The notes beneath the pieces were generated by a model, which was given only the letters and a program-made list of their open reading frames with translations, had not been told where the DNA came from and did not search any database. A stretch of 29,762 nucleotides of DNA from Symsagittifera roscoffensis (taxonomy: Eukaryota > Xenacoelomorpha > Acoela > Convolutidae): positions 2,357,926 to 2,387,687 of the forward strand of contig NC_087064.1 in assembly GCF_963678635.1 (NCBI RefSeq), in the 5' to 3' direction. Shown here piece after piece: positions 9,832 to 21,200 of this stretch (positions are counted from its first letter, which is position 1; the number at the start of each line of letters is the position of its first letter). Position numbers and translations under genes: made by a program.

Positions 9832-10627
9832 CCAAAAATGCTAGTCATACAATTTTCATATATGGAAAAATGCTAATCATACACTTTTCATGCAATTCGA
9901 TAAGTACAGAAAATTGCATGAAAAGTCTATGATCATTATTTTTTCAGATATGGAAATTGTATGACTAGTATTTTTCCATAAACCAAAAATATTGATTTTT
10001 TACATTTTAATTTCTCAAAAAATTTTTTTGTGTTCGTAACCGAACACAAATGACATAAACCTTGGTTACTCAAACGTAGTAACCAAAATTATGGCCGTCC
10101 CGCATTAAAAATGCATTGGAAACAGCCTGAAATGTTTCATTCTGTCTCACACAAAAAATATAACGAAAGTAACGAATTTTTAAATTTTGGCAAAAAATTT
10201 CGAAGATGATCATTTCTAAAATTTGAATTTTTAAATTACCAGACATTGATCAAGGCATACAAAAACATGTCATGCAAAAGAAAGAGGAGTTTTAAGCGTT
10301 TTTGAAAAAAGTTATGAAAAGAAAAGGAAAAAAAATCCAACATTAGTATATCAAGGACTACGTTTTACACACAAAAATTAAATTTTTCATGCAAAATTTT
10401 TTTTTCAAAAACTGTTCGTTTGAGATTGAAAATCAATTTGCGGTTGAAAAAAAAACACAAAAAAATTGTCGTCGCCATCAAAAAATGCTAGTCATACATT
10501 TTTCGTAGATAGAAATTGTATGATTAGTTTTTTTTTGACAAAAAGTTTTTTTTATTTAGTACGTTACACGATTTAGTAGTATTTTTTCATAGACTTAGTT
10601 TATGGAATTGTATGATTAGCATTTTGG
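9832..10627. mobile_element. 796-bp composite foldback element
   Basis: The ends are inverted copies of each other: ccaaaaatgctagtcatac on the left, and on the right tgtatgattagcattttgg. Similarity extends to about 28 bases. Further copies of the same terminal motif lie inside in both orientations (about 9865-9890, 9947-9980, 10485-10530), so the left 150 bp folds on itself too. The core is AT-rich with no coding frame. It splits a dispersed repeat that is continuous at 7690-7780. I could not find a clean target duplication, so the exact boundaries are inferred from the repeat ends. Confidence 0.55.
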
Positions 10628-11976
10628 TCTATGGATGTCAACCCGGGCAGTGCATAGTCTGGCCTCGTATTGCTAGAGGCTGGATCATAAGAAAAAACAG
10701 GTTAGACGAACTCATCAACATGCTCGTTTATATTATCTTTTCTACGGTCATCTACAAATTTTTAAACAATCTTACGTACTTGAGTGGAGCCTTATTGTGG
10801 CATTTTCTTATTTTTTTCATTAATCTGGAAGAAGAAATATTAATTTCAAGAAAACTCTTTATCCAATTTTTAAAAAGTATCGGAATAAAAGTTTTTGCGT
10901 AGCAAGAAGCTTAACAGTATTTTATTCTCACTTAAGTAAAGTTTCGGCATTTATTCTTCACAACAAGACTGCTCGTATATCAAGGCAATCCTTGAGTATT
11001 TAGACTGCACTTTAGGCCAATTGAGAATTTTTTTCGATTGAATAATAAACAAAATATTTGCGAAAAAAGAAGAATTTTTCGTCTTCATTTCATCACAAAA
11101 TGGCCAAATTAGCAATTTTCAAACCCCCGTATTTTTTTTATAAAAAAATGATCACTGGTGAATTTTTTTTTTAATTTGAGCTTAGGATAACAATATTTCT
11201 CAGATGGTATGAGAAATAATCGTTAAAAACGCTTAGCATGCTAGCATAAAGCTCGAGTAGCTTACAAACTTTCTCTCAAATAGCATAAAAATGCTCATCT
11301 AGCATCAACTAGCATAAAATGCTCAACTAGCCAAAGCAAAAAACGAAGCGACAAAAAAGAATCTTTTCAAACTGAAACTTGCATTTCTGGGAATAGAAAA
11401 ATGCGAAAATAATGTCAACAAGCAAATGAAATTTCTTTTCAATGCTGGAACTCAGTTTTGCTTGCTAACTAATTTCATCATGAAAACTACCATTTCAATT
11501 AGTCCTTCAATACGTAAGACGGATTGAAAAAAAATCAGTGCATCGATAAAACATCAACGTACAAAAACATTTTAAAATTCCTGGTTCCTTTGCGTTAAAG
11601 TTCAAAATATCTTGAAACCTTTTTCAGATTTTAATTCAATATTCCCATTAGAAAAGCTTAAATCTTACATTGTTGATTAAAATTCAACCACAAATATCAA
11701 CTGAAATGATCGTTGGTAACAGTTTACCTTTTGTATTTAAATTTACTTGCAGTGTTCATCATATACTGATATTTGAGGAAATTGATTGCCGGTAGAAAGT
11801 AAATATCAACTCACCAAATCAAAATATTGATTTTGATTGCTTCCAAATTTCGAAAAGTAGATTTTAATTCAAGGTTTGCCAAATAAATTTTGTTAAACAA
11901 TCACTTTTGTGCCATCACTTTTATTAAACAGAAGAGCAAATAACTAACTTAAAACTATTTCTAAAAAGGAGAGAAA
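10628..11976. other. Upstream region of the protease homolog gene; no other gene seen
   Basis: This region is AT-rich. It contains a fragment near 10963-10985 that is the reverse complement of the ccctgatatacgagcag repeat at 21481 and 21712. At 11235-11335 there is a cluster of agcataaa and ctagcata motifs of the same family as the foldback at 16891-17300. The start codon at 11977 sits in a favourable context (A at -3, G at +4). I cannot point to a convincing TATA box or start site. Confidence 0.35.
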
Positions 11977-12244
11977 ATGGATTTGAAACAGATTTTATTA
12001 GCTGCGATTGTTCTTTTATGTCATCAGGTATCGTCTTATGTCGATGACTTCGAGGAGTTTGAGGAGGATCGAGAGAACTTGTTGCAGGATTCCCTGCAGT
12101 CTGCAATCCTCCGAGGCAGTGACATCGGCGACCGGAAGTTCTACGTGAGGGTGGAGTACAAGGGGTCCAATGAGTTCTGCGGAGGAGTCTTCATACATCA
12201 CCTATGGATCCTGACCGCGGCATCCTGTTTGCAGGGAGAAAACC
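11977..12244 (+). CDS. Protease homolog exon 1
   Basis: This exon carries ATG, the signal peptide, the acidic segment, the degenerate activation site and the first Cys pair (C68-C84, equivalent to C42-C58 of chymotrypsin). Its WILTAASC replaces the canonical TAAHC. The donor is GTGCGT at 12245. The exon has 268 bases and ends in phase 1 (89 codons plus C). Confidence 0.85.
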
Positions 12245-15200
12245 GTGCGTATATTAGACTCTTTTCCGCTCAACCTGTTCTACAATAGTTAGTTTGTTCA
12301 CCATTCAAACTTTTGTTACAAAATGACATTGTTGATTAAGTTTTTGAAAACTAAAATTCAAATAGGAGCAAGTTAAATAAGTCGTATATTACTTAAAAGA
12401 ATTTTTGTTCGAAAAAATTTCTTGCGTATAAAATTAAAATTCCTCCTGAATAACTTTATAGCAATTGCAAGATATAGTTTTGTTCCTTGGAGACAAGTAG
12501 ACTTTTTTCCTGTTTCTGCAGGCCGTAGTGGATTTGGGGGAGGACTTCGCATCTATAAAACACTCGACCCCCCCCCCAAGGGTCTCCATGTGGTTTTATT
12601 TTATGACGCCCATTTTTGCAGTCCAAGCCTAATTTTTACCAGCTTTGGCAGTCCCAGCCTAACTTCAACAGTTTTTGTTTGAGGGGAGAGCACTCCTAAA
12701 AAACTCATTTTTTCGGCGTTTGGTCTGTTTTTTTCAAATTTTTCACGAAGTTCATAATTTGAGTATTATTTGGTATGAGTTTTTTAATGAATATTAGGCC
12801 GCATAAAAACTCCTGATCCGGCCTCGTAGGTCCGATGTCCGCTTTTAAGTACATCACGTGACAATTCTTTGCGCTTTTTTTCATGTTTTGCTAGTAAATG
12901 TTTGTGACTTTTTGTTTAGCTGCGTTACTCCGTGTGGAAACTGCGGACTTTCCGAACAGATTCAGGAGTGGATTGTTCCTCAGGCCCAGAAGGTGGATCA
13001 TCATGGGCAGGTAAGAATCGCCAATAGGGGGGAGGGTTCAACAGTGCCGAAGTACAACAGTGAAGAAGTACAACAGTGCCGAAACTGAAGAAAATTAGTT
13101 CAACAGTTTAACATACAATGTTAATTTTATGGCAGTGTTGTATTTCGTCACTGTTATACTTCTGCACAAGGTGCATTTTCGGCAGTCTTGTACTTCGGCA
13201 CTGTTGTACTTCGGCACTGTTGTACTTCGACACTGTTGTACTGCCCCGCCAATAGGCGCATTTTCCAACAAGTTTTGTTTTCAAACAACTAATGATGAAT
13301 TCTTGATTGACTAATTATTTACACTGTCTTTTCTTATTTGTAACTTTTTTTTATCACGTGACCCAACTAAAAATTACGGCAGTACCAGATGAAACGATAA
13401 ATTTTTAAATGTATAAGAAGACCAGGTGTTTTTTTTCTAAAAGAAATTTTTGGCAGTATCCAAGTAATTAATTTAAATAATAGTCGAAAGAAACTGATTG
13501 GAGCTTTGTTAACAAATGCAAAAAGAATAACGGGTTACTGTGTTTTTTTTTCCAAATTAGTGTAGTTTTTTCTGCTTGGTGTGATAAAAAGCTCTGACGT
13601 AAGAATATAATTTAGGAATATTAGACTGTCATAGTAATAAAAGCAAACTGGACAAAAGTTTTTGCAGAAAAATGAAAAGAAAAACAAAAAAAATTGAAAA
13701 GAAAAAGTTCCCAAAACGAAGCTAAAAAACTCCAAAAACTAGTTTAAGTTGCTTAAAAATAAATTTTGAGGTTTTAAATTAGGCATAACTTAGCTGCTGT
13801 AAGCCTGCTTGCTTGCTTTATTTGCTCGAATAAGACAAAAAAAATTTCGAACTGGTTTTTCTCAACACTACAAGAAAAATTTTAGGAGATTTATAAGGTG
13901 GTTTGAATCACAACTGAAAGCATTTTAATATGATATATCACCCAACCCAGTCCAAAGATCATTTGCGATGCCTGAGTTTGCGTGAAAAAAAAAAAAAGAC
14001 TACAGTCTTAAAAATATCCATAAAATAGTTTTTTTATTCTGTATGTTCTGATAAAAATTTCTAATTAAAAAAAAAAATTTAAGCATATTTTAGAGTCATA
14101 GAAAAAAAACGTCAATTGGAAAACAGTTTTTGAAGAAAAATCACTAAAAAAACACCAAAAAAACTTAGAAAAAAAATTAAAATTTCAGAAGTTTTTCAAA
14201 TTTAGCAAAATTTATTTGATTTTTCAAGTTTTTGGCTAAAAACTCAAGAAACTAACTTTATTTGAATAAAATTACGTTTTGACGGCTGAAATTAAGCCTA
14301 AATAAGCTATTGTTAGCACATACGATCACCTTATTAGCTCGAACTGAAACCAAAAATTAAAAATTTCAAACCGGTTCTTCTCGACACTGTGAAAAATTTC
14401 AAATTTTTAAATGTCGTTCAATTTACGACTGAAAAGACCTTAATATGATATTGTACTCGACTCAGTCCGATAATTATTTGTGGTACCTGATTTTGCATGG
14501 AAAACAAAAAGCAAAAAAAATTAACAGTCACCCGAATACAAAGTTCCTCCCCATTTTTTAAATGGTGGGCTCAATAAGAATATTGAATCTATAATCTATA
14601 AGCACTCATCAAATGTGAAGATGGAGTTTTTTATTCCATTCAATGAAGCTCTTTTGGCCATGATTTTCTAGTGGAAAAACTTTCAAAAAATGCGCAGTGT
14701 CGATTACGGGTTTTCAGTTTTTCAGTGATAGACCAAAAAGTGAATTGTTGATCATTATGAGTGGTTTCTTTTTTTTTCCTGTCAAAAATGTTGTAGAGGA
14801 AGGTCCTTTTAACAGATGATTTGGTTAAACCCGATCTAATCTGTCCATTATTTTGTGCAGCTTCCAAGCAGGCAATGGTCTGGTGGCTCCTCAAGATGAC
14901 CTCGCTCTCATCCAACTCATCTTTGGCGTCTTCAACCCAGGTCAAACTGAAATTCATCTTCATCATCATTACCATTGTTGTCATCGTCTTGTCAATTTTT
15001 ATCTTCATTATAAGGAGTCCCCCCTTTAGTACTGTTTTTTTAAATCCCCCTAGAGAAACTTTTAGATCTGCCCCAGTAACAAACAGCTACAAAAATTAGG
15101 AAGTTGAACCAATTTTGCCCCATTCATATATTAGGTACTAAATTATAGATAAATTTAATCACCCATATAAGACAATGTGAACCAAAAATTTAAAGTCAGT

Positions 15201-18200
15201 TTGAGACTGTCGCACCTCAATTTAATCTGTTCGACCTGGCGCGCGCTCCCCCCTTCTGGAACCGCCAGCAAACTTTTTAAATATTTTTTTGCTTATTCGG
15301 ATTTTTGTAATTCCCTTACAAAAATCCGAATATGCCTAATTGTTGTAAATCCGATACATTTTTATGTGATATTTTTTTCGGCCCACAAAACACATTCTAG
15401 GCCATACTTTCTTACCACTCCTTCAAAAAGGTCGGAAGTTGAATTTGGTAAGCCTTCTGCGGCAGAATATTTCTTAGAAATGCAAGTTTTTTTTTTCATT
15501 TAATCTTATCCAAACATTCATACTAGATTTGACTTGTCCCGTTATCTGAAATTTTGGAGCAAAAGTTAGTGTTCCGTCTTATAGTTTTGATGAAACAGAC
15601 GGAATCCGATCTGAAATAAAACAGCTTCATGAGCAGAAAAAGCATAAGCAGAACAAACAAAACGTGATTTCACCGCCAGTAATTATGCAAGTTTTTTTCA
15701 GAAGATTAAAAAAAAATTAAAAATAATTCAGTAAACTTTTAAGCGGACATGCCTTAGCAATCAAACGGCCATGCCTTAGTTTATGTAGGAGAAATAAGTT
15801 TTGTACAGAAGTCTTTTTCACGACAAAAACTTAACATGGGAGTAAAAGTAATCTGTTAAATATATTATCGTTGAACTTATTCGTTCAGCTATTGGATGCT
15901 TTCTGATCTGATGAATTACTGCTCAGTGCACGCTTTTTGAAAACGCTATTTGAAAACGACTTCTCTAAATAACTAAATTAATCTGGCAATAAACATGTTA
16001 AAGGTAAGTACCAATACAAATACGGGGGAAACGGCCTGCTAGGCATGCGGCTATTAGCGCAATTAAAACTGAGTTTGGTTTGTCTTATTTGCAAATAAAA
16101 CTTAAGCTGATGCGTGCTGCATCAAAGTGAGATATTACTTTAACTGCGCATGCTAAGCGGTACGCAGGACAGTCGCTACGCGCTTAAATACAGAAAAACT
16201 CTTTTCATGCGCGAAAAGGCGAAAGTGCAAAAGTTCTCAAACAATCAGAGCCGTTAAATATGTCCAAAAGATACTGACTTTATGCTGTTTTCTTTTTATT
16301 TTTTAAAGTACTGAGTTCTGATTGGGTTAAAAAATATCACGCATAATGGATTCCACCTTAATGCAGCAAACTGATGGAAATAAGGTGGCGTTCCGTATAA
16401 TGGAGGGATCGAAAGTTGGAACTTTTTTTCAGTTTTTTTTCAGCCAATCATTATTGAGTTTCAAAAAAATCAAAGAAATCGCAAAAATCCCAGCGAAAAA
16501 GCGAAAATAATATTGACCACTTTGAAAATCATATTGACAGCTTTGAAAATAAGCAGAACTACAATTCAAATTTCAAATTTTGCGAAATGGATGTCGGATA
16601 ATAAAAAAAAACATAAAACCAGTTTAAGGAAAAGTTTGAAAAAGTTATTGTATATCGGCACGACTTGTATAGAAAAATTCAATACTTTAGAATCACTTTG
16701 GTCAATCATTTGGCCAATAGGAACGTCTAGCAATTTTAATTTTAAACAAATTCCATCATTCCGTCCCTCCATCACGAGAATACCTCCCGGAAATACTTAG
16801 GCTGAAAAACGTTTCGTTCTCACAAAGCTACAAAATTAGTTAGAAAAGTAAATACTGATAGAGACTCCTCAAACTTGGCGACATATCCTCTAGCATAAAA
16901 CTCGACTAGCATAAACGTTTTAAAATTGAAAATCGTATCGAGTAGCATAATACCGAAACACAAAGTTCATTAATCGTCAAAATTAAAACCGTTACACACA
17001 AAACCTTATATTTAAATCAAATTTTTCACACAAGCCAAAATTTGCGCGTCAATCAGTATTCGGTTCAAGTCATTACAGATCGGGGTGTGACTGATCACAA
17101 TTTATGAGGCAAAAAAATTCATTTGCTTGTTGATTGTTTTGTTTCTCAGTTGATCAAATTTCTATTTCTCAGAATGCACATTTTAATTTGGACGAAATAT
17201 TATTGTTGTTTGTGTTTCTGAGACAATTTGCTATAAAAAGTATGCTAGTCGATACTTTTCCATATTTTTCAAACTTTTATGCTAGTCGAGCTTTATGGTA
17301 GCTGAGCGGTCATCCTCAAAATCATTCGTGCAGATTTTAAGCTAAGCCAACAAGTTGAAGTAATTGGTCGTAACTTAAAAACATGTGCTAATCAACAATG
17401 GACTTTTTTTGAAAACTTTTTTGAAAACCAAAGTTTCCAAATGGTGAGAGTCTAGATTGAACCATGCAATTAAGCCGGATTGAAGTGGTCGAAATATGTA
17501 CTGTCCGTTTTGAAAAAAAATCTTAAAATAGTTTGATTGATATAAAATCATGAACCTAATTTTCCAATGAATGTGGAAAGCCAAAGTTTACAAAATCAAA
17601 GCACAAAAATTACATTCAGAGTGAAATAAGATGGGACACATAAAGCGGCTATAAAACTGGGACACATAAAGCGACTTTTTTCTGCCCGAATTGAAATAAA
17701 AAAGCTATTGCGTACAAAATAAGAAATAAGGTGCCGCAGAGAGCAGTTTTTGATACTCAGATACAAGGCTAGAACACCAACCCTGGGAAATTGCTGTCCT
17801 CGATTTGCCCTAATAAAAATTTGCAAAAAAAAAGTTTCTTGAATTTCGATTATTTTACTTTTTCAAAATTTTTCTTGATACTCGTATAAAGTAAACTTCA
17901 GTCGGTCAAATGATTGCGTTCTAAGAACACATTAAATTTCTACTTGCTTTGGCTGGCAACTGTTTGTAGCCTGTTATCGTTTTTTCTTGGAGGGAGATAG
18001 CTCAATTGGTCATCACGGGAGGGAGATTGCTCAATTGATCCGACTTTTCTGAATATTGTCGACCTTGCAAGTGTTTTTAAATTAATCTTTCATTGTTTTT
18101 GGCTATTGTGAACTGATTAGAAAAAAGTTTTTTTTTGTAGATTTTGTTAGTTTTTTCTTCCTTTTAATGATGGTTTTTATGTTTTTTATGACGTAATTCG

Positions 18201-21200
18201 TTTCTTCAAATTGTTTATTTTTTTAAACCCCAGTCGATTCATGTATCAACTTCGGTCGACAATGATTGACCCTGATCGACTCATGTATCGAAACATTTTT
18301 TGCTTGACCTATATAACCTGTGTTGAAAAGGGGAAATTCGGTCGACGCATACGGTCGATACAAAAATTGAGTACATCAACCCGTGAAAAATATAGTTTTG
18401 AGGTTTTTGTTAAACTTGAGACTATACACTATTATATGTATAGTTAACGCTACAATCAAGATTCATTCAAACACTCATTGATATGAAAAAAAGAACAGAG
18501 TAGGCGGTGACTCCCACAAGGTATATGAACCCAATAATTGTATCAATTTTCCTTAGTGTCATCTTCTCCTCAATTTTATTCGAGGAAGCACGATTTGCAA
18601 GCTCATTCAGTGCCATATTTGTGAACGGTGCTTCGAAAGCTTTAGTTTTGTTTTCATCGTTGCTGTTTTTGTTGATCTTGACAAAATTAACAGAAACTGC
18701 TGCCAAAACCATTGAGATGCAAGATAAAACAATGCTGGAAAGAATATACGAGAACAACTTGGGAAATGTTGTCGATGTCATCGGAATAAAGTCTGTGAAA
18801 ATTGTCAAGTTGACACAAAGCGAGAGAGTAACCGTCACACCAAAGCTGAGTTTCTCCCCAATTTCTCCCGGAATGAAGAAAGTGAGGGAACTGATTCCCA
18901 GAAGTAGAACTGTGGGAACTACTAAGTTGATCACGAAGTATGTTTGGAGTCGTTTGAAGGTCACAGTTACAACTGCGTCGCTGAAATTCCGACCTTGATT
19001 TGTGGGCGATGTTCGCTCTCGACACGAAGTTTCTAAGAATAGTAATTCTTTGATAGAAAATCATTCAAAACAGAAAGACAATTTATACAAAACGAGTTAA
19101 TTGGTCTTCTAGCCAAAATGTCATCGGAGTCAAAGCTAACAAAAAATTACAAAATAGATTCCTTAGGTAGTCTTAAGCATATCGGTTATTCTAATAATAT
19201 CCATTAAAAAGACATTCAAACGTACCTTGTAGCTCCCATAGAGTATCAGGTATATAGTCATTCAAATCCAGCTCATTGACACAAGACATCATCACTTCTG
19301 TCGAATCGTACTGCCACGATCCAAACTCGATTTCACAAGTTTGAGAATCGAATGGAAAATTCGTCACATCCATCGAGCAAGTAGTTTCCATGTTAACTGG
19401 CTGAGACCAAATCACGTGACCAGAAGAGTTTACAAGAATAGGCACGGTCAGTACGAATCTGTCGTAATCTAAATCGCCTATTTCATTATACGGAAGAACG
19501 TCAGGCGTCCATATTTGAAGTTGACTGAACCGGATCTTCTCAAGCCCAGAATAATTTGCTGGATCCCAAATCAAGAACTCATCGCGCCAAGTCAATCGCT
19601 GAAAAGTCAACAGTTCTATAGACTCGTCTTTCGAGTTGAAGCCAACTAACTGGTAAAGAGAAGCGTCGTAATTCACGACAGTAACAGTGGTTAGATTTTG
19701 AACAGGGCGATTTAAGGGATGATGATCTTTTGGCAGTAAATCGTTTCTTAAATTGGCCTCAGGATGGCTGTTGCTATTGGCCCAGCTTAAAACCCATCCA
19801 TAAACTAAAAGGCTTAAGAAACAATAAGTTCTCATAATTCTTATATTTAGACAAACGTGGTATTGAAAAATTGGTGATCATAAAGTTTGCTCTATTTCCA
19901 ACAAATATTTAGTAATTAATGGCTCAGGCAGGGGCGGATCTAAGATTTTCTCGAGGGGGGCGGGGGCGGCGTTTCAAAAAATGTTCGAAAACTTTGTCCA
20001 CCTTTTTTTTGTCGACCAAACTGATTTTCCGAGCTCACTCAAAGCATTAAAGAGACCCTGTTTTGGTCAAATTTATTGCGCCGCAGGCAAAATGTTGAAA
20101 AAATAGGCCAAAAAAGTGGCATTTTAGAAAATTTTGACCAAAAAATTGCGTTTTTTCGGCGCGCGCTCCCCCCTCAAAATTAGTATATATTGGCGCCCAA
20201 GGCGCCTTAGGAAAATTTTTAGGGTCCGTCATCAAACAAGGATATTTCAAAATAGTACAAAGGGGGGACCCTTTGGGTCGGCGGCAGGGGGTCGAATCCA
20301 TGAAGAGAGGGGCGTCCGAACCCGCACCCCCCCCCCCAAATCCGCCCCTGAGCTCAGGTCTATTAAATGAAATAAATCAATTAATTGAAATGTGAAGAAC
20401 CGAAGAACGTTCCGACCACAGTTGTTTCAATTTTTAGTTTTTAAAAAATAAATTTGAATAGCACTAATACTTTGATTATTAAAGTATAAAAGGTATTCGA
20501 ATTTATTTTTCAACTGAAAACTGAAACAACTGTGGTCGGAACGTTAAAACGACAAAGTATTAAAATTTAAGGAACTGCCATTGAAAGTGAACAAAACAAT
20601 TTGTTTATGTCGATTAGATAACTTAATATGCTGAATAGTCAAAATTGCAACAAAAAATGCTATTGTTATGAAGTGGTGAAAAATCAAAATAAGTGGAGAA
20701 AATGCAACTCAGCAAAATATGCAAAAATTTGGTTGCTGGAATATATTAAAACTGTAAAAACTAAAACCGGATAGAAAAAGGTTACGAAATAGTTATTGCT
20801 CTTGCCAAATAACTAATCAGATTAAGTTAAGGTTGCACCTGTTCATTTCCTTTTATTCACTGCCATTCTAAAAATCAGTATAAACCAAAAGATATAAATT
20901 TTACATTACGAGACCGAATTGTGTATTTTTGGTTTGCAAGCTGGTTCCGCAACAAGCCTGCTCGAACTGAGTAAATTCTTTAAAGATTATCTGGAATTAC
21001 GTATTTAAGATCTATTGTTGTTCCGATTTTCGAAGAAAACAGAATATTTATGCTCGATGTGGTTTTTTTACTCAGTCAATTTTCACCGATCGAAATAAGA
21101 AATTTCAACAAAAATTTTTTATAACCCATTGAAGATATCGACTTCTTGAGTTGAAATTTAAAAAGATATCTTACCTTGAATTTTTTTTGTGAATTCTTGG

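Noticed and set aside
12858-13088. Alternative reading frame of protease exon 2 (CGNCGLSEQIQEW...)
   Set aside because: It resembles a chymotrypsin segment superficially, but its phase cannot join exon 1 or exon 3. The frame reading ALLRVETADF joins both and matches the orphan exon at 9586.
15177-15503. 108-codon frame including ggcgcgcgctcccccc, a block shared with the hAT-like elements
   Set aside because: Only about 18 bases are shared with the elements and the rest does not align, so I call neither a gene nor an element copy.
16513-16800. 95-codon plus frame and an antisense frame in intron 3
   Set aside because: Composition follows base bias, with no domain and no splice signals consistent with coding use.
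17596-17826. Minus-strand frame with IRANRGQQFPRVGVLALY
   Set aside because: It is slightly less biased than its surroundings but matches nothing I can name; too short to call.
18507-19064. Long open frames on the plus strand and in another minus frame over the receptor exon 2
   Set aside because: They are shadows of the real minus-strand exon, which alone shows four membrane segments and the correct splice phase.
20047-20370. Open frames on both strands at the hAT-like element
   Set aside because: They arise from the GC-rich non-autonomous element interior; no transposase motif is present.
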